Shown: in pieces, positions 7,719 through 15,824 of the stretch
How the letters are laid out: each line of letters starts with the position of its first letter
Numbering within the stretch: the first letter of the stretch is position 1
From: DATBIO01 sp036556965
GTDB taxonomy: Bacteria; Acidobacteriota; Vicinamibacteria; Fen-336
Assembly (NCBI GenBank): GCA_036556965.1
Contig: DATBIO010000192.1
Span: 1-32,232 of the forward strand
Direction: 5' to 3'
Length of the DNA stretch: 32,232 nt
Notes under the pieces: generated by a model
Told to the model about the DNA's origin: nothing
Seen by the model: only the letters and a program-made list of their open reading frames with translations
Databases searched by the model: none
Translations under genes and position numbers: made by a program

Positions 7719-9083
7719 GTGAAGCCTTCCGCCGTCGACATCGCCGTGCGCCATGCCCTCCAGGGCGGGAGCGCGCCCGGGCGCGGGGAGGCCGTGGTCG
7801 TCGCCTTGTCCGGGGGCGCGGACTCCGTGGCCCTGCTCGACGCCCTGGCCTCGGCGGCGCCCGTCCATGGCCTGCGCCTGGTGGCCGCCCACCTCGACCA
7901 CCGGCTGCGGCCGGGTTCCCGGGACGACGCGCGTTTCTGCGCCTCGCTGTGCGCGCGCCTGGGCGTCCCCCTGCGCGCGGGAGGGGCGCCGGTGGCCGCC
8001 CGCGCCGCGCGCGAAGGGGCGGGCCTGGAAGCCGCCGCTCGCCGCGCGCGCTACGCCTTCCTCCGCGCGGTGAGCCGGGACCAGGGGGCTACCGCCATCG
8101 CCGTGGCCCACACGCTGGACGACCAGGCGGAGACGGTGCTCCTGCGCCTCCTCCGGGGCGCGGGGGCCCGCGGCCTGGGCGCCATGGCCCCGCGCCGCGG
8201 CGACCTCTGGCGCCCGTTGCTGGGCGTCACGCGCGCGGAGATCCTGCGCCACCTGCGGGCGCGCGGACTCGACTGGCGCGAGGACCCCAGCAACGCAGAC
8301 CTCACGCACCGGCGCAACCGCGTGCGCCACGAGCTGCTGCCCTACCTCGAGTCGCGCTTCAACCCCGACGTGCGGCGCGCCATCGCGCGCACGGCCGCAC
8401 TCCTGCGCGACGAGGACGCCCTCCTCGCGGCGCGCGCCCGCCGCGTCCCCCTCCGGCGGGAGGACGGCGCGGCCGTGCTGTCGCGCGCGGTCCTGCGGAA
8501 GCTGCCGCGCGCGCTGGCCCGGCGGGTGGTCCGGCGCGGCCTGCGCGCGGCCGGCGGCCTGCAGGGCGTGGGGCATGCCCACGTGGAGCGCGTCCTCGAC
8601 CTCGCCCTCGCGCCGGCCTCCGGCCGCCGCCTGGCCCTGCCCGGCGCGCGCGAGGCCGGCGCCGAGTTCGACGTGCTGCGCCTGGGACCGCCCGCCCGCG
8701 TCCCGCCGCCGTTCACGCGGGAGCTGACGGTGCCCGGCCGCGTCGCGCTACCCGAGGGCGGCGTGCTGGTGGCGGAGGCCGCCGCCGGGCCCGCGGGAGG
8801 CGACGGGCGCTCGGCGGTGGTCAGGGCCCCGCGCGGGCGGCTCACCGTGCGCACGCGGCGGCCCGGCGACCGCGTGCGGAGCGGGCGCGTGAAGAAGAGC
8901 CTGAAGCGCTTCCTGATCGAGCGCCGCGTGCCCGCGTCGCGCCGCGCGGGCCTGGCCCTGGTGGCCGTCGGCCACGACGTGCTGTGGGTGCCGGGGCAGC
9001 GGCCGCCCCGCGCGGCCGGTGAGGGGGGCGGCGGCTTCGTGCGCCTGCGCGTGGAGCGGGAACGAAAGGTGGGGGAGAGGTGA
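7719..9083 (+). CDS. tilS: tRNA(Ile)-lysidine synthetase
   Basis: ATP-dependent ligase that joins lysine to C34 of the CAU anticodon of tRNA-Ile2, switching it to read AUA. The 454-residue protein has the PP-loop SGGADS at 31-36, followed by HLDHRLRPGS, GLEAAARRARYAFL and VAHTLDDQAETVLLRLLRGAG of the N-terminal catalytic domain, and the basic NRVRHELLPYLE segment. The C-terminal substrate-binding domain is present (TVRTRRPGDRVRSG, KKSLKRFLIERRVP, LWVPGQRP). The GTG start has AGGAG only three or four bases before it, shorter than ideal. The stop overlaps the next start as GTGA. It sits 47 bases after a CAU-anticodon tRNA. Confidence 0.95.
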   Translation: MKPSAVDIAVRHALQGGSAPGRGEAVVVALSGGADSVALLDALASAAPVHGLRLVAAHLDHRLRPGSRDDARFCASLCARLGVPLRAGGAPVAARAAREGAGLEAAARRARYAFLRAVSRDQGATAIAVAHTLDDQAETVLLRLLRGAGARGLGAMAPRRGDLWRPLLGVTRAEILRHLRARGLDWREDPSNADLTHRRNRVRHELLPYLESRFNPDVRRAIARTAALLRDEDALLAARARRVPLRREDGAAVLSRAVLRKLPRALARRVVRRGLRAAGGLQGVGHAHVERVLDLALAPASGRRLALPGAREAGAEFDVLRLGPPARVPPPFTRELTVPGRVALPEGGVLVAEAAAGPAGGDGRSAVVRAPRGRLTVRTRRPGDRVRSGRVKKSLKRFLIERRVPASRRAGLALVAVGHDVLWVPGQRPPRAAGEGGGGFVRLRVERERKVGER

Positions 9084-9661
9084 CAGACCAAGGCACGGAC
9101 AAGCCGGCGATCCTGTTCACGGAGGCCGAGATCGCGCGCCGGGTGGCGGAGATCGGCGCCGAGGTCACCCGCGCCTTCGCCGGGCGCGAGCTGTGCGTGG
9201 TGGGGGTCATGAAGAGCTGCCTGTGCTTCATGGCCGACCTCATCCGCGCGGTGCCCCTGCGCAGCACCTGCCACTTCCTCCGCAGCTCGGCCCTGCGCGA
9301 GACGGGCTCCGGCACCGCGCGCACGGACATCGTCTACTCCACCGAGATCCCCTACGAGGGGCGGGACATCCTGCTCCTGGCCTCCGTCATCGACACCGGG
9401 ATCACCCTCAACTTCCTGCTCGACCACATCCGCGAGCACCGGCCGGCCAGCCTGCGCGTGTGCACCATCATCGACAAGCCGGGCGAGCGCAAGGTGGACA
9501 TGAAGCCGGACTGGGCGGCCTTCACCCTCCAGGAGGCCCTCCCGGAGGGGCGCTTCGTGGTGGGCTACGGCCTCGACCACGGGGAGTACTACCGGGGCCT
9601 CCCCTACATCGGCACCATCCCCCGGCCCGCCCCCCCCGCGCGGGGACTGGCGTCGGCCTGA
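9080..9661 (+). CDS. Hypoxanthine phosphoribosyltransferase-like protein with altered active site
   Basis: The 193-residue protein aligns end to end with hypoxanthine-guanine phosphoribosyltransferase, which salvages hypoxanthine/guanine with PRPP. Retained features are an IDTG loop (Asp105 is the general-base position), IIDKPGERKVDMKPDW, and the C-terminal VVGYGLDHGEYYRGLPYIG. Important positions differ: the acidic pair before IDTG that binds PRPP ribose (ED in known enzymes) is Ala101-Ser102, the LKG loop is Met44-Lys45-Ser46, and the SSYG region reads FLRSSALRETG. It may be a low-activity or changed-specificity enzyme, or a regulatory pseudo-enzyme. GTG 9080 overlaps the tilS stop, and ftsH follows, the tilS-hpt-ftsH order common in bacteria. 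By position it would be called hpt; I leave the symbol empty because of the substitutions. Confidence 0.85.
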   Translation: MTDQGTDKPAILFTEAEIARRVAEIGAEVTRAFAGRELCVVGVMKSCLCFMADLIRAVPLRSTCHFLRSSALRETGSGTARTDIVYSTEIPYEGRDILLLASVIDTGITLNFLLDHIREHRPASLRVCTIIDKPGERKVDMKPDWAAFTLQEALPEGRFVVGYGLDHGEYYRGLPYIGTIPRPAPPARGLASA

Positions 9662-9747
9662 AAAACGCGTAGCATCAGTAGTGAGACACCGCCCGGGCGA
9701 AGCGCGGCCCGCGGCGCATGGGTTAGCCCTTCGGGAGAGGCCTTGAA

Positions 9748-11667
9748 GTGAACGCTACGTTCAAGACGATCATGCTGTGGATGTCCCTGCTGGTGGTCAT
9801 CTTCCTGGCCTGGCACTTCGCCCAGATCCAGAAGAAGGAGACCTCGCTGAAGTTCAGCGAGTTCGTGGGCCAGGTGGAGGCCGGGCAGATCCAGGAAGTC
9901 ACCATCACCGGCAACGAGATCAAGGGCAAGACCACGAGCCGCGAGGCGTTCCGCACGGTCGCCCCCATGGGCTACGAGAAGCTCTACGACCTCCTGATGG
10001 CCAAGAAGGTCGTGGTCAACGTCGAGCGCGACCAGACCCCGGCCTGGGCCAACATGCTCATCTCCTGGGCCCCCTTCCTGCTCCTCATCGGCTTCTGGGT
10101 CTTCTTCATGCGCCAGATGCAGAGCGGGGGCAACAAGGCCCTCTCCTTCGGCAAGTCCAAGGCCAAGCTGCTGGCCTCCCAGCAGAAGAAGGTGACCTTC
10201 AAGGACGTGGCGGGGGTGGACGAGGCCAAGGAGGAGCTGCAGGAGATCATCGAGTTCCTGCGCGAGCCCCAGAAGTTCCAGAAGCTGGGCGGCCGCATCC
10301 CCAAGGGCGTGCTCCTCATGGGCCCCCCGGGCACGGGCAAGACCCTCCTCGCCCGCGCCATCGCCGGCGAGGCCAACGTGCCCTTCTTCTCGATCTCCGG
10401 CTCCGACTTCGTGGAGATGTTCGTGGGGGTGGGGGCCAGCCGCGTGCGCGACCTCTTCGAGCAGGGCAAGAAGAACGCCCCCTGCATCATCTTCATCGAC
10501 GAGATCGACGCGGTGGGGCGCCACCGCGGAGCGGGCCTGGGGGGCGGCCACGACGAGCGCGAGCAGACCCTCAACCAGCTCCTGGTGGAGATGGACGGCT
10601 TCGAGAGCAACGACGGCGTCATCCTCATCGCCGCCACCAACCGTCCCGACGTGCTGGACCCGGCCCTCCTGCGCCCCGGCCGCTTCGACCGGCGCGTGGT
10701 CGTCTCGCGGCCCGACGTGCGCGGGCGGGAGGGGATCCTGCAGGTCCACACCCGCAAGATACCCCTGGCCGAGGACGTGGACGTGACGACGCTGGCCAAG
10801 GCCACCCCGGGCTTCTCGGGGGCGGACCTGGCCAACCTGGTGAACGAGGCCGCGCTGCTGGCCGCCCGCCACAACCAGAAGTTCGTGCACATGTCCGACT
10901 TCGAGTCGTCCAAGGACAAGGTGCTGATGGGCGCGGAGCGCAAGAGCATGATCATCACCGACGAGGAGAAGAAGGTGACCGCCTACCACGAGGGCGGCCA
11001 CGCCCTCCTGGCCGCGCTCCTCCCCCACACCGACCCTCTCCACAAGGTCACCATCATCCCGCGCGGGATGGCCCTGGGCGTCACCCAGCAGCTTCCCACC
11101 GAGGAGAAGCACAACTACACACGGGACCAGCTGCAGAGCCGCATCGCCGTGTGCATGGGCGGGCGCATCGCGGAGGACATCGTGTTCGGCGAGATCTCCA
11201 CGGGCGCCGCCAACGACATCGAGCAGGCCACGGAGATGGCGCGCAAGATGGTCTGCGAGTGGGGCATGAGCGAGTCCCTGGGCCCGCTGACCTACGGCAA
11301 GAAGGAGGAGCAGGTCTTCCTGGGCAAGGAGTTCAACCGCCACCAGGACTACAGCGAGGCCACCGCCCTCCAGATCGACGCGGAGATCAAGCGCATCGTC
11401 AGCGAGCAGTACGACCGCGCGCAGAAGGTGCTCTCCGAGAAGCGGCCGCTGCTGGACCGCGTGGCGGAGGCCCTCCTCGAGCACGAGGTCCTCGACGCCG
11501 AGCAGCTCCGCGCGCTCATCGAGGGGCGGCCGCTGGAGGTGCGGGTGCCGCAGCCGCCGGCGGCCCCGGCGCCGCCGCTCCCGGCGCGCGACGCGAAGGC
11601 GGACGAGGGAGAGCGGACGGGCGGCATCCTGCCCCCGCTGCCGGCGCCGAAGCCTACCGCCTCGTAG
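9748..11667 (+). CDS. ftsH: ATP-dependent zinc metalloprotease FtsH
   Basis: Membrane-anchored AAA+ hexamer that degrades damaged or regulatory membrane and cytosolic proteins. In 639 residues there are: a transmembrane helix at about 8-25, a periplasmic domain to about 100, a second helix at 103-121, the AAA+ domain with Walker A GPPGTGKT (192-199), Walker B IIFIDE (247-252) and arginine fingers in RPGRFDRR (309-316), and the peptidase with the zinc motif HEGGH (414-418). Most relatives read HEAGH, but the HExGH ligands are intact. The Pro/Ala-rich tail from about 600 is probably disordered. The GTG start is preceded by GGGAGAGG. The 86-base gap after hpt is slightly AT-richer (a TAGCAT at about 9671-9676) and could contain a promoter. 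Confidence 0.98.
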   Translation: MNATFKTIMLWMSLLVVIFLAWHFAQIQKKETSLKFSEFVGQVEAGQIQEVTITGNEIKGKTTSREAFRTVAPMGYEKLYDLLMAKKVVVNVERDQTPAWANMLISWAPFLLLIGFWVFFMRQMQSGGNKALSFGKSKAKLLASQQKKVTFKDVAGVDEAKEELQEIIEFLREPQKFQKLGGRIPKGVLLMGPPGTGKTLLARAIAGEANVPFFSISGSDFVEMFVGVGASRVRDLFEQGKKNAPCIIFIDEIDAVGRHRGAGLGGGHDEREQTLNQLLVEMDGFESNDGVILIAATNRPDVLDPALLRPGRFDRRVVVSRPDVRGREGILQVHTRKIPLAEDVDVTTLAKATPGFSGADLANLVNEAALLAARHNQKFVHMSDFESSKDKVLMGAERKSMIITDEEKKVTAYHEGGHALLAALLPHTDPLHKVTIIPRGMALGVTQQLPTEEKHNYTRDQLQSRIAVCMGGRIAEDIVFGEISTGAANDIEQATEMARKMVCEWGMSESLGPLTYGKKEEQVFLGKEFNRHQDYSEATALQIDAEIKRIVSEQYDRAQKVLSEKRPLLDRVAEALLEHEVLDAEQLRALIEGRPLEVRVPQPPAAPAPPLPARDAKADEGERTGGILPPLPAPKPTAS

Positions 11668-11701
11668 TGTCGCGGGGCCGCGCCCGCGGCCCGCGCGCCG
11701 T

Positions 11702-11707
11702 TATGAT
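11702..11707 (+). promoter_or_regulatory. Candidate -10 element before folP-cdaA-cdaR-glmM
   Basis: TATGAT (five of six matches to TATAAT) in the 178-base gap between ftsH and folP, in the context TTATGATCGGGC, which resembles the elements before pdxJ (16296) and the SDR gene (19126). No -35 hexamer is visible upstream. It would start transcription at about 11714, ahead of the good GGAGGAGAG ribosome-binding site at about 11747-11757. Confidence 0.4.
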
Positions 11708-11845
11708 CGGGCTTGGCCGGCCGGGCGGGACGCGGGGTCGCGCGGCGGGGAGGAGAGTCCGATCACGGCGGGAACCCATCTCGAGACGGCGGCGCGCGCC
11801 GCGGACGACCGCCTGGGCGCGCCGCGGCGGCGCTTCACCCTGAGC

Positions 11846-12673
11846 GTGCGCGGGGCATCGGTGCGCCTCGGGGAGCGCACCCTGGTCATGGGCGTGCTCA
11901 ACGCCACCCCCGACTCGTTCTCCGACGGCGGCCGCTTCGCGGGGACGGAGGCCGCCCTCGCCCAAGGCCTGCGCATGTTCGAGGAGGGCGCCGACCTGGT
12001 CGACGTGGGCGGCGAGTCCACGCGGCCCGGCGCGGCGCGCGTGGACCCGGCGGAGGAAAGGCGCCGGGTGGTGCCGGTGCTGGAGGGCCTGCGCCGCCGC
12101 GGCGCCGGCTTCCTCTCCGTGGACACCACGCGGGCGGAGGTGGCGGAGGCCGCGCTGGACGCGGGCGCGGACGTGGTGAACGACGTGAGCGGCTTCACCT
12201 TCGACCCGCGCATGGCGGGCCTGGTGGCGGCAAGGGGCTGCCCGGCCGTGCTCATGCACCTGCGCGGCGCCTTCGAGACCATGCACGCGGCGCCGCGCTA
12301 CGGCGACCCCGTGGCCGAGGTGGCGCGCGAGCTGGGCGAGCGCGTGGAGCACGCGGTGGCCGAGGGCGTGGCGCGCGCGCAGCTCGTGGTGGACCCCGGC
12401 CTCGGCTTCGCCAAGGACGCCGCGCACACCCTGGAGATCGTGGCCCGCCTCCCCGCCCTGGCCGCGCTGGAGCGGCCGCTGCTGGCCGGCCCCTCGCGCA
12501 AGAGCTTCATCGGCAAGGTGCTCGACCTCCCCGCCGACCGCCGCCTGCTGGGCACCGCGGCGGCGGTGGCCGCCTGCATCCTGGGCGGCGCCCACCTCGT
12601 GCGCGTGCACGACGTGGCGGAGATGGTGCAGGTGGCGCGCGTGTGCGACGCCATCCTCGGCGGGAGCCGGTGA
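11846..12673 (+). CDS. folP: Dihydropteroate synthase
   Basis: Condenses p-aminobenzoate with dihydropterin pyrophosphate to give dihydropteroate; sulfonamide target. Family motifs include VMGVLNATPDSFSDGG (loop 1), DVGGESTRPGA, SVDTTRAEVAEAALDAGAD, NDVSG, VDPGLGFAKD and GPSRKSFIGK. The first canonical start in frame is GTG 11846 (275 residues), but it has no ribosome-binding site. The frame stays open upstream with plausible protein (RRRFTLSV just before the GTG). A strong GGAGGAGAG lies at good spacing before an ATC codon at 11762, so the real protein is probably longer at the N-terminus, up to 303 residues. The stop overlaps the cdaA ATG as TGATG. Confidence 0.93.
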   Translation: MRGASVRLGERTLVMGVLNATPDSFSDGGRFAGTEAALAQGLRMFEEGADLVDVGGESTRPGAARVDPAEERRRVVPVLEGLRRRGAGFLSVDTTRAEVAEAALDAGADVVNDVSGFTFDPRMAGLVAARGCPAVLMHLRGAFETMHAAPRYGDPVAEVARELGERVEHAVAEGVARAQLVVDPGLGFAKDAAHTLEIVARLPALAALERPLLAGPSRKSFIGKVLDLPADRRLLGTAAAVAACILGGAHLVRVHDVAEMVQVARVCDAILGGSR

Positions 12674-13521
12674 TGGGCACCCTCCGCGACTTCCTGACCG
12701 CGCACGAGTTCTCCTGGCTCGACGCCCTCGACATCCTCATCGTGGCCTTCCTGATCTACCAGCTCCTCCAGTTCATCCGTGGCACGCACGCGGTGCAGAT
12801 GGCGCTGGGGGCGCTGGTGCTGGTGGTCTTCTACTGGATGGCGCAGTGGGCGGACCTGGAGGCGGTGAACTGGCTCCTGCGGACGTTCCTGCCCTACGTG
12901 GTCTTCGGAGTGATCGTCGTCTTCCAGGCCGAGATCCGCAAGGTGCTGGCCCACCTCGGCAAGACCCCGCTGCCGGGGGCGTGGAGCACCCAGCGCGAGG
13001 AGGAGGCGGTGGACGAGGTCGTCCTCGCCGCCACCACCCTCTCCGCCCAGCGCGTGGGCGCCATCATGGTCGTGGAGCGCGAGATGGGCCTGCGCACCTA
13101 CATCGAGACCGGCATCGGGCTGGACGCCCTCCTCACCTACGACCTCCTCATCAGCATCTTCAACCCCGGCACGCCGCTGCACGACGGCGCGGTGATCATC
13201 CAGGGCAACCGCGTGGCCGCCGCCGCCTGCTTCTTGCCCCTCACCGTCAACCCCGAGCTCTCGCGGCAGCTCGGCAGCCGGCACCGCGCGGCCATCGGCC
13301 TGACCGAGGACACCGACGCGCTGGCGGTGGTGGTGTCGGAGGAGACGGGCACCATCTCCCTCGTGATCGGCGGCCGCATCCGCCGCGACCTCGACCAGCC
13401 GTCCCTGAAGCAGGCCCTGCTCGAGCTGCTCGAGGTCGAGGAGGAGGCGGAGGAGGGCGAGCCCCAGGCGGCCGCTCCCGCCCCCGGTCCCGCCGTCCCC
13501 GCGCGCGACAAGTCCGCCTGA
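12673..13521 (+). CDS. cdaA: Diadenylate cyclase CdaA (c-di-AMP synthase)
   Basis: Makes the second messenger cyclic di-AMP from two ATP at the cytoplasmic membrane. The 282-residue protein has three predicted N-terminal helices (about 18-35, 40-57, 70-85), then the DisA_N catalytic domain with the DGA motif at 171-173 (PLHDGAVII) and the RHR motif at 203-205, both needed for activity. An acidic then Ala/Pro-rich tail (about 250-282) is probably disordered. The ATG shares one base with the folP stop, with GGGAG upstream. It is followed by cdaR/ybbR and glmM, the cdaA-cdaR-glmM order known from Firmicutes, where c-di-AMP controls potassium, osmotic balance and wall synthesis. The target proteins in this organism are unknown. 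Confidence 0.96.
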   Translation: MGTLRDFLTAHEFSWLDALDILIVAFLIYQLLQFIRGTHAVQMALGALVLVVFYWMAQWADLEAVNWLLRTFLPYVVFGVIVVFQAEIRKVLAHLGKTPLPGAWSTQREEEAVDEVVLAATTLSAQRVGAIMVVEREMGLRTYIETGIGLDALLTYDLLISIFNPGTPLHDGAVIIQGNRVAAAACFLPLTVNPELSRQLGSRHRAAIGLTEDTDALAVVVSEETGTISLVIGGRIRRDLDQPSLKQALLELLEVEEEAEEGEPQAAAPAPGPAVPARDKSA

Positions 13522-13532
13522 GCGGGGCCACC

Positions 13533-14441
13533 GTGGGCTTCCTCCTCGACCACCTGCCGCTGAAGCTGGCCAGCCTGGGGCTGGCCACCCTGCTGTGGTT
13601 CGTCATCGCCGGCGAGAAGACGTCCGAGCGCGGGCTGACCGTGGGCGTGGAGCTGCAGAACTTCCCCAAGGACCTGGAGCTGACGGGGGAGCCCGCCAAT
13701 ACCGTGGAGGTGCGCCTGCGCGCCTCCCCCGGCGTGATCCACCGACTGGGTCCGGCCGACGTCTCCGCGCGCGTGGACCTGGGGGGGGCCATGGAGGGGG
13801 AGCGCATCGTCCACCTCACCACCGAGGACATCCGCGTCCCCTTCGGCGTGCGCGTGGTGAAGATCACGCCCGCCATCCTGACCCTCAACTTCGAGCGCAC
13901 GCTGCAGAAGGTCGTCCCCATCCGCGGCCGCATCATCGGTGCCCCCGCTCCCCGCTACGAGGTGGCGGAGGTGGTGGCGCAGCCCGCCCAGGTGCTGGTG
14001 GCGGGGCCGCGCAGCCGCGTGCAGCAGCTCGAGAACGCGTTCACGGAGCCGGTATCGGTGGAGGCCGCGCGCGACGCCGTCCAGCAGGACGTCAGCATCG
14101 GGCTCGACGACCCCGTGCTCCGCATCCTCGGCTCCACGCGCGTGCGGGTGACGGCACGCGTGCGCGAGGTGCAGGAGGTGCGCGAGTACGCCGGCCTGCG
14201 CGTGGAGCTGAGGGGCCTGGAGGGCGCCGTGCGCCCGGCCTCCGTGACGGTGGTGCTGTCGGGCACGGCCTCCGCCCTGCGCGGCACGCCGGCCGCCCAC
14301 GTGCGGCCCTACGTGCAGGCGAGCGCGCTGCGGGGGAGAGTGGCGGCGGTGGCGGTGGAGATCGCGCCCGGCCACGCGGGGGTGGCGGTGAAGGAGACGC
14401 GGCCGGCCACGGTGTCCGTGCGGCCGGGAGGCCGGAAGTAG
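13533..14441 (+). CDS. cdaR: YbbR-domain protein, CdaA regulator CdaR
   Basis: A 302-residue protein with one N-terminal membrane anchor, LKLASLGLATLLWFVIAG (about 10-27), the typical YbbR start, and then tandem beta-rich YbbR repeats exposed outside the membrane (for example NTVEVRLRASPGVIHRLGPA, VLVAGPRSRVQQLENA, VTVVLSGTASALRG). In Firmicutes this protein binds CdaA and adjusts c-di-AMP synthesis; the same role here is inferred from position and domains. The start given is GTG 13533, 11 bases after the cdaA stop. An in-frame CTG at 13518 overlaps that stop as CTGA, a pattern also seen at dut and the DoxX gene. The TAG stop directly abuts the glmM ATG. Confidence 0.9.
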   Translation: MGFLLDHLPLKLASLGLATLLWFVIAGEKTSERGLTVGVELQNFPKDLELTGEPANTVEVRLRASPGVIHRLGPADVSARVDLGGAMEGERIVHLTTEDIRVPFGVRVVKITPAILTLNFERTLQKVVPIRGRIIGAPAPRYEVAEVVAQPAQVLVAGPRSRVQQLENAFTEPVSVEAARDAVQQDVSIGLDDPVLRILGSTRVRVTARVREVQEVREYAGLRVELRGLEGAVRPASVTVVLSGTASALRGTPAAHVRPYVQASALRGRVAAVAVEIAPGHAGVAVKETRPATVSVRPGGRK

Positions 14442-15824
14442 ATGGCGCCCGCGGAACGGAAGCTCTTCGGGACGGACGGCATCCGGGGGGTGGCCAACCG
14501 CCATCCCATGACGCCCGAGCTGGCCCTCTGCCTCGGTCGTGCCGTCACCCACGTGGCCGGCCGCGGCCGCCGCCACGTGCCGCGGATCCTCATCGGGAAG
14601 GACACGCGCATCTCCGGCTACATGCTGGAGACGGCGCTGGTGGCGGGGATCTGCTCCATGGGGGGCGAGGTCTGGCTCTGCGGCCCCATCCCCACTCCGG
14701 CGGTGGCCCACCTGACCAGCAGCATGCGCGTGGACGCGGGCGTCGTCATCAGCGCCAGCCACAACCCGTTCCCCGACAACGGCATCAAGATCTTCGCGGG
14801 CGACGGGTTCAAGCTGCCCGACGAGGCGGAGGCCGAGATCGAGGCCCTGATGGCGGACGAGGAGTCGCTTGGCCCGCGCAAGACGGGGTCCGCCATCGGC
14901 CGCGCGCAGCGGCTGGACGACGCCCGGGGCCGCTACGTGGCCTTCGTGAAGAACACCTTCCCGCGCGACCTGTCCCTGGACGGAGTGCGCGTGGTGGTGG
15001 ACGCCGGGCACGGCGCCGCCTACCAGGTGGCGCCCCTGGTGTTCGACGAGCTGGGGGCCGAGGTGTCCGCCGTGGGCGTGGCCCCCGACGGCACCAACAT
15101 CAACGAGGGCGCGGGCGCGCTGCACCCCGAGCACGCCCAGCGCGAGGTGCTGCGGCAGGGCGCGCACATCGGCATCGCCCTCGACGGCGACGCGGACCGC
15201 GTGGTGGTGGTCGACGAGAAGGGGCAGATCGTGGACGGCGACGCCCTGATGGCCCTGTGCGCGACGCGCATGCTGCGCGACGGCCGCCTCCGCAACCGCA
15301 CCCTGGTAGCCACCGTCATGAGCAACCTGGGCCTGGAGCGGGCGCTGCGCGCAGAGGGGGGTGCCCTGGTGCGCACGCCCGTGGGCGACCGCTACGTGGT
15401 GGAGGCCATGCGGCAGGGTGGCCACAACCTGGGCGGGGAGCAGTCGGGCCACCTCGTCTTCCTGGACCACAGCACCACGGGCGACGGCATCGTGGCCGCC
15501 CTGCAGGTGCTGGCCCTCGTGCTGCGAGAGGGCCGCCCGCTCTCCGAGCTGGGGCGCGAGGCCATGCAGCGCGTGCCCCAGGTGCTGGAGAACGTGAGCC
15601 TGCCCCGGCGGCGGCCCATCGAGGACATGGCCTCCCTCTCCCGGTCCATGCGGCGGGTGCAGGCGGAGCTGGGGACGGAGGGGCGGCTGCTCGTGCGCTG
15701 GAGCGGCACGGAGGCCAAGCTGCGCATCATGATCGAGGGCCCCGACGAGGCGCGGCTGCAGGAATGGTCGCAGGAGATGGCGGAGGCGGCGCGCCGCGAC
15801 CTGTCCGCGGGGGGCGGCGCCTGA
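14442..15824 (+). CDS. glmM: Phosphoglucosamine mutase
   Basis: Interconverts glucosamine-6-phosphate and glucosamine-1-phosphate, the route to UDP-GlcNAc for peptidoglycan and LPS. The 460-residue alpha-phosphohexomutase has KLFGTDGIRG at the N-terminus, the phosphoserine loop VISASHNPFPDNGIK (phosphorylated Ser106), the metal loop DGDADR (GlmM usually has DGDGDR), the sugar-binding GGEQSGH, and the phosphate-binding RWSGTEAKLRIMIEG near the C-terminus. The ATG begins on the base after the cdaR stop. In Firmicutes, GlmM is bound and inhibited by CdaA, so the linkage may also be physical here (inference). The stop overlaps the next frame as CTGA. Confidence 0.97.
   Translation: MAPAERKLFGTDGIRGVANRHPMTPELALCLGRAVTHVAGRGRRHVPRILIGKDTRISGYMLETALVAGICSMGGEVWLCGPIPTPAVAHLTSSMRVDAGVVISASHNPFPDNGIKIFAGDGFKLPDEAEAEIEALMADEESLGPRKTGSAIGRAQRLDDARGRYVAFVKNTFPRDLSLDGVRVVVDAGHGAAYQVAPLVFDELGAEVSAVGVAPDGTNINEGAGALHPEHAQREVLRQGAHIGIALDGDADRVVVVDEKGQIVDGDALMALCATRMLRDGRLRNRTLVATVMSNLGLERALRAEGGALVRTPVGDRYVVEAMRQGGHNLGGEQSGHLVFLDHSTTGDGIVAALQVLALVLREGRPLSELGREAMQRVPQVLENVSLPRRRPIEDMASLSRSMRRVQAELGTEGRLLVRWSGTEAKLRIMIEGPDEARLQEWSQEMAEAARRDLSAGGGA

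Noticed and set aside
9662..9747. Promoter or terminator between hpt and ftsH
   Set aside because: There is a weak TAGCAT and a short CGCCCGGGCG palindrome, but no -35 and no T-run; not enough to call a site.
9604..11484. 626-residue minus-strand open frame opposite ftsH
   Set aside because: Leu/His/Gly-rich antisense shadow; ftsH on the plus strand has all AAA+ and protease motifs.
13137..15470. 777-residue minus-strand open frame rich in His, Val and Ala
   Set aside because: Antisense to cdaA, cdaR and glmM; composition typical of the complementary strand of GC-rich genes.
13595..15820. Long plus-strand frame leading into the DoxX gene (896 residues in total)
   Set aside because: It is the out-of-frame shadow of cdaR and glmM, with Arg/Gly/Pro repeats and no domain; only the end beyond 15821 is real.
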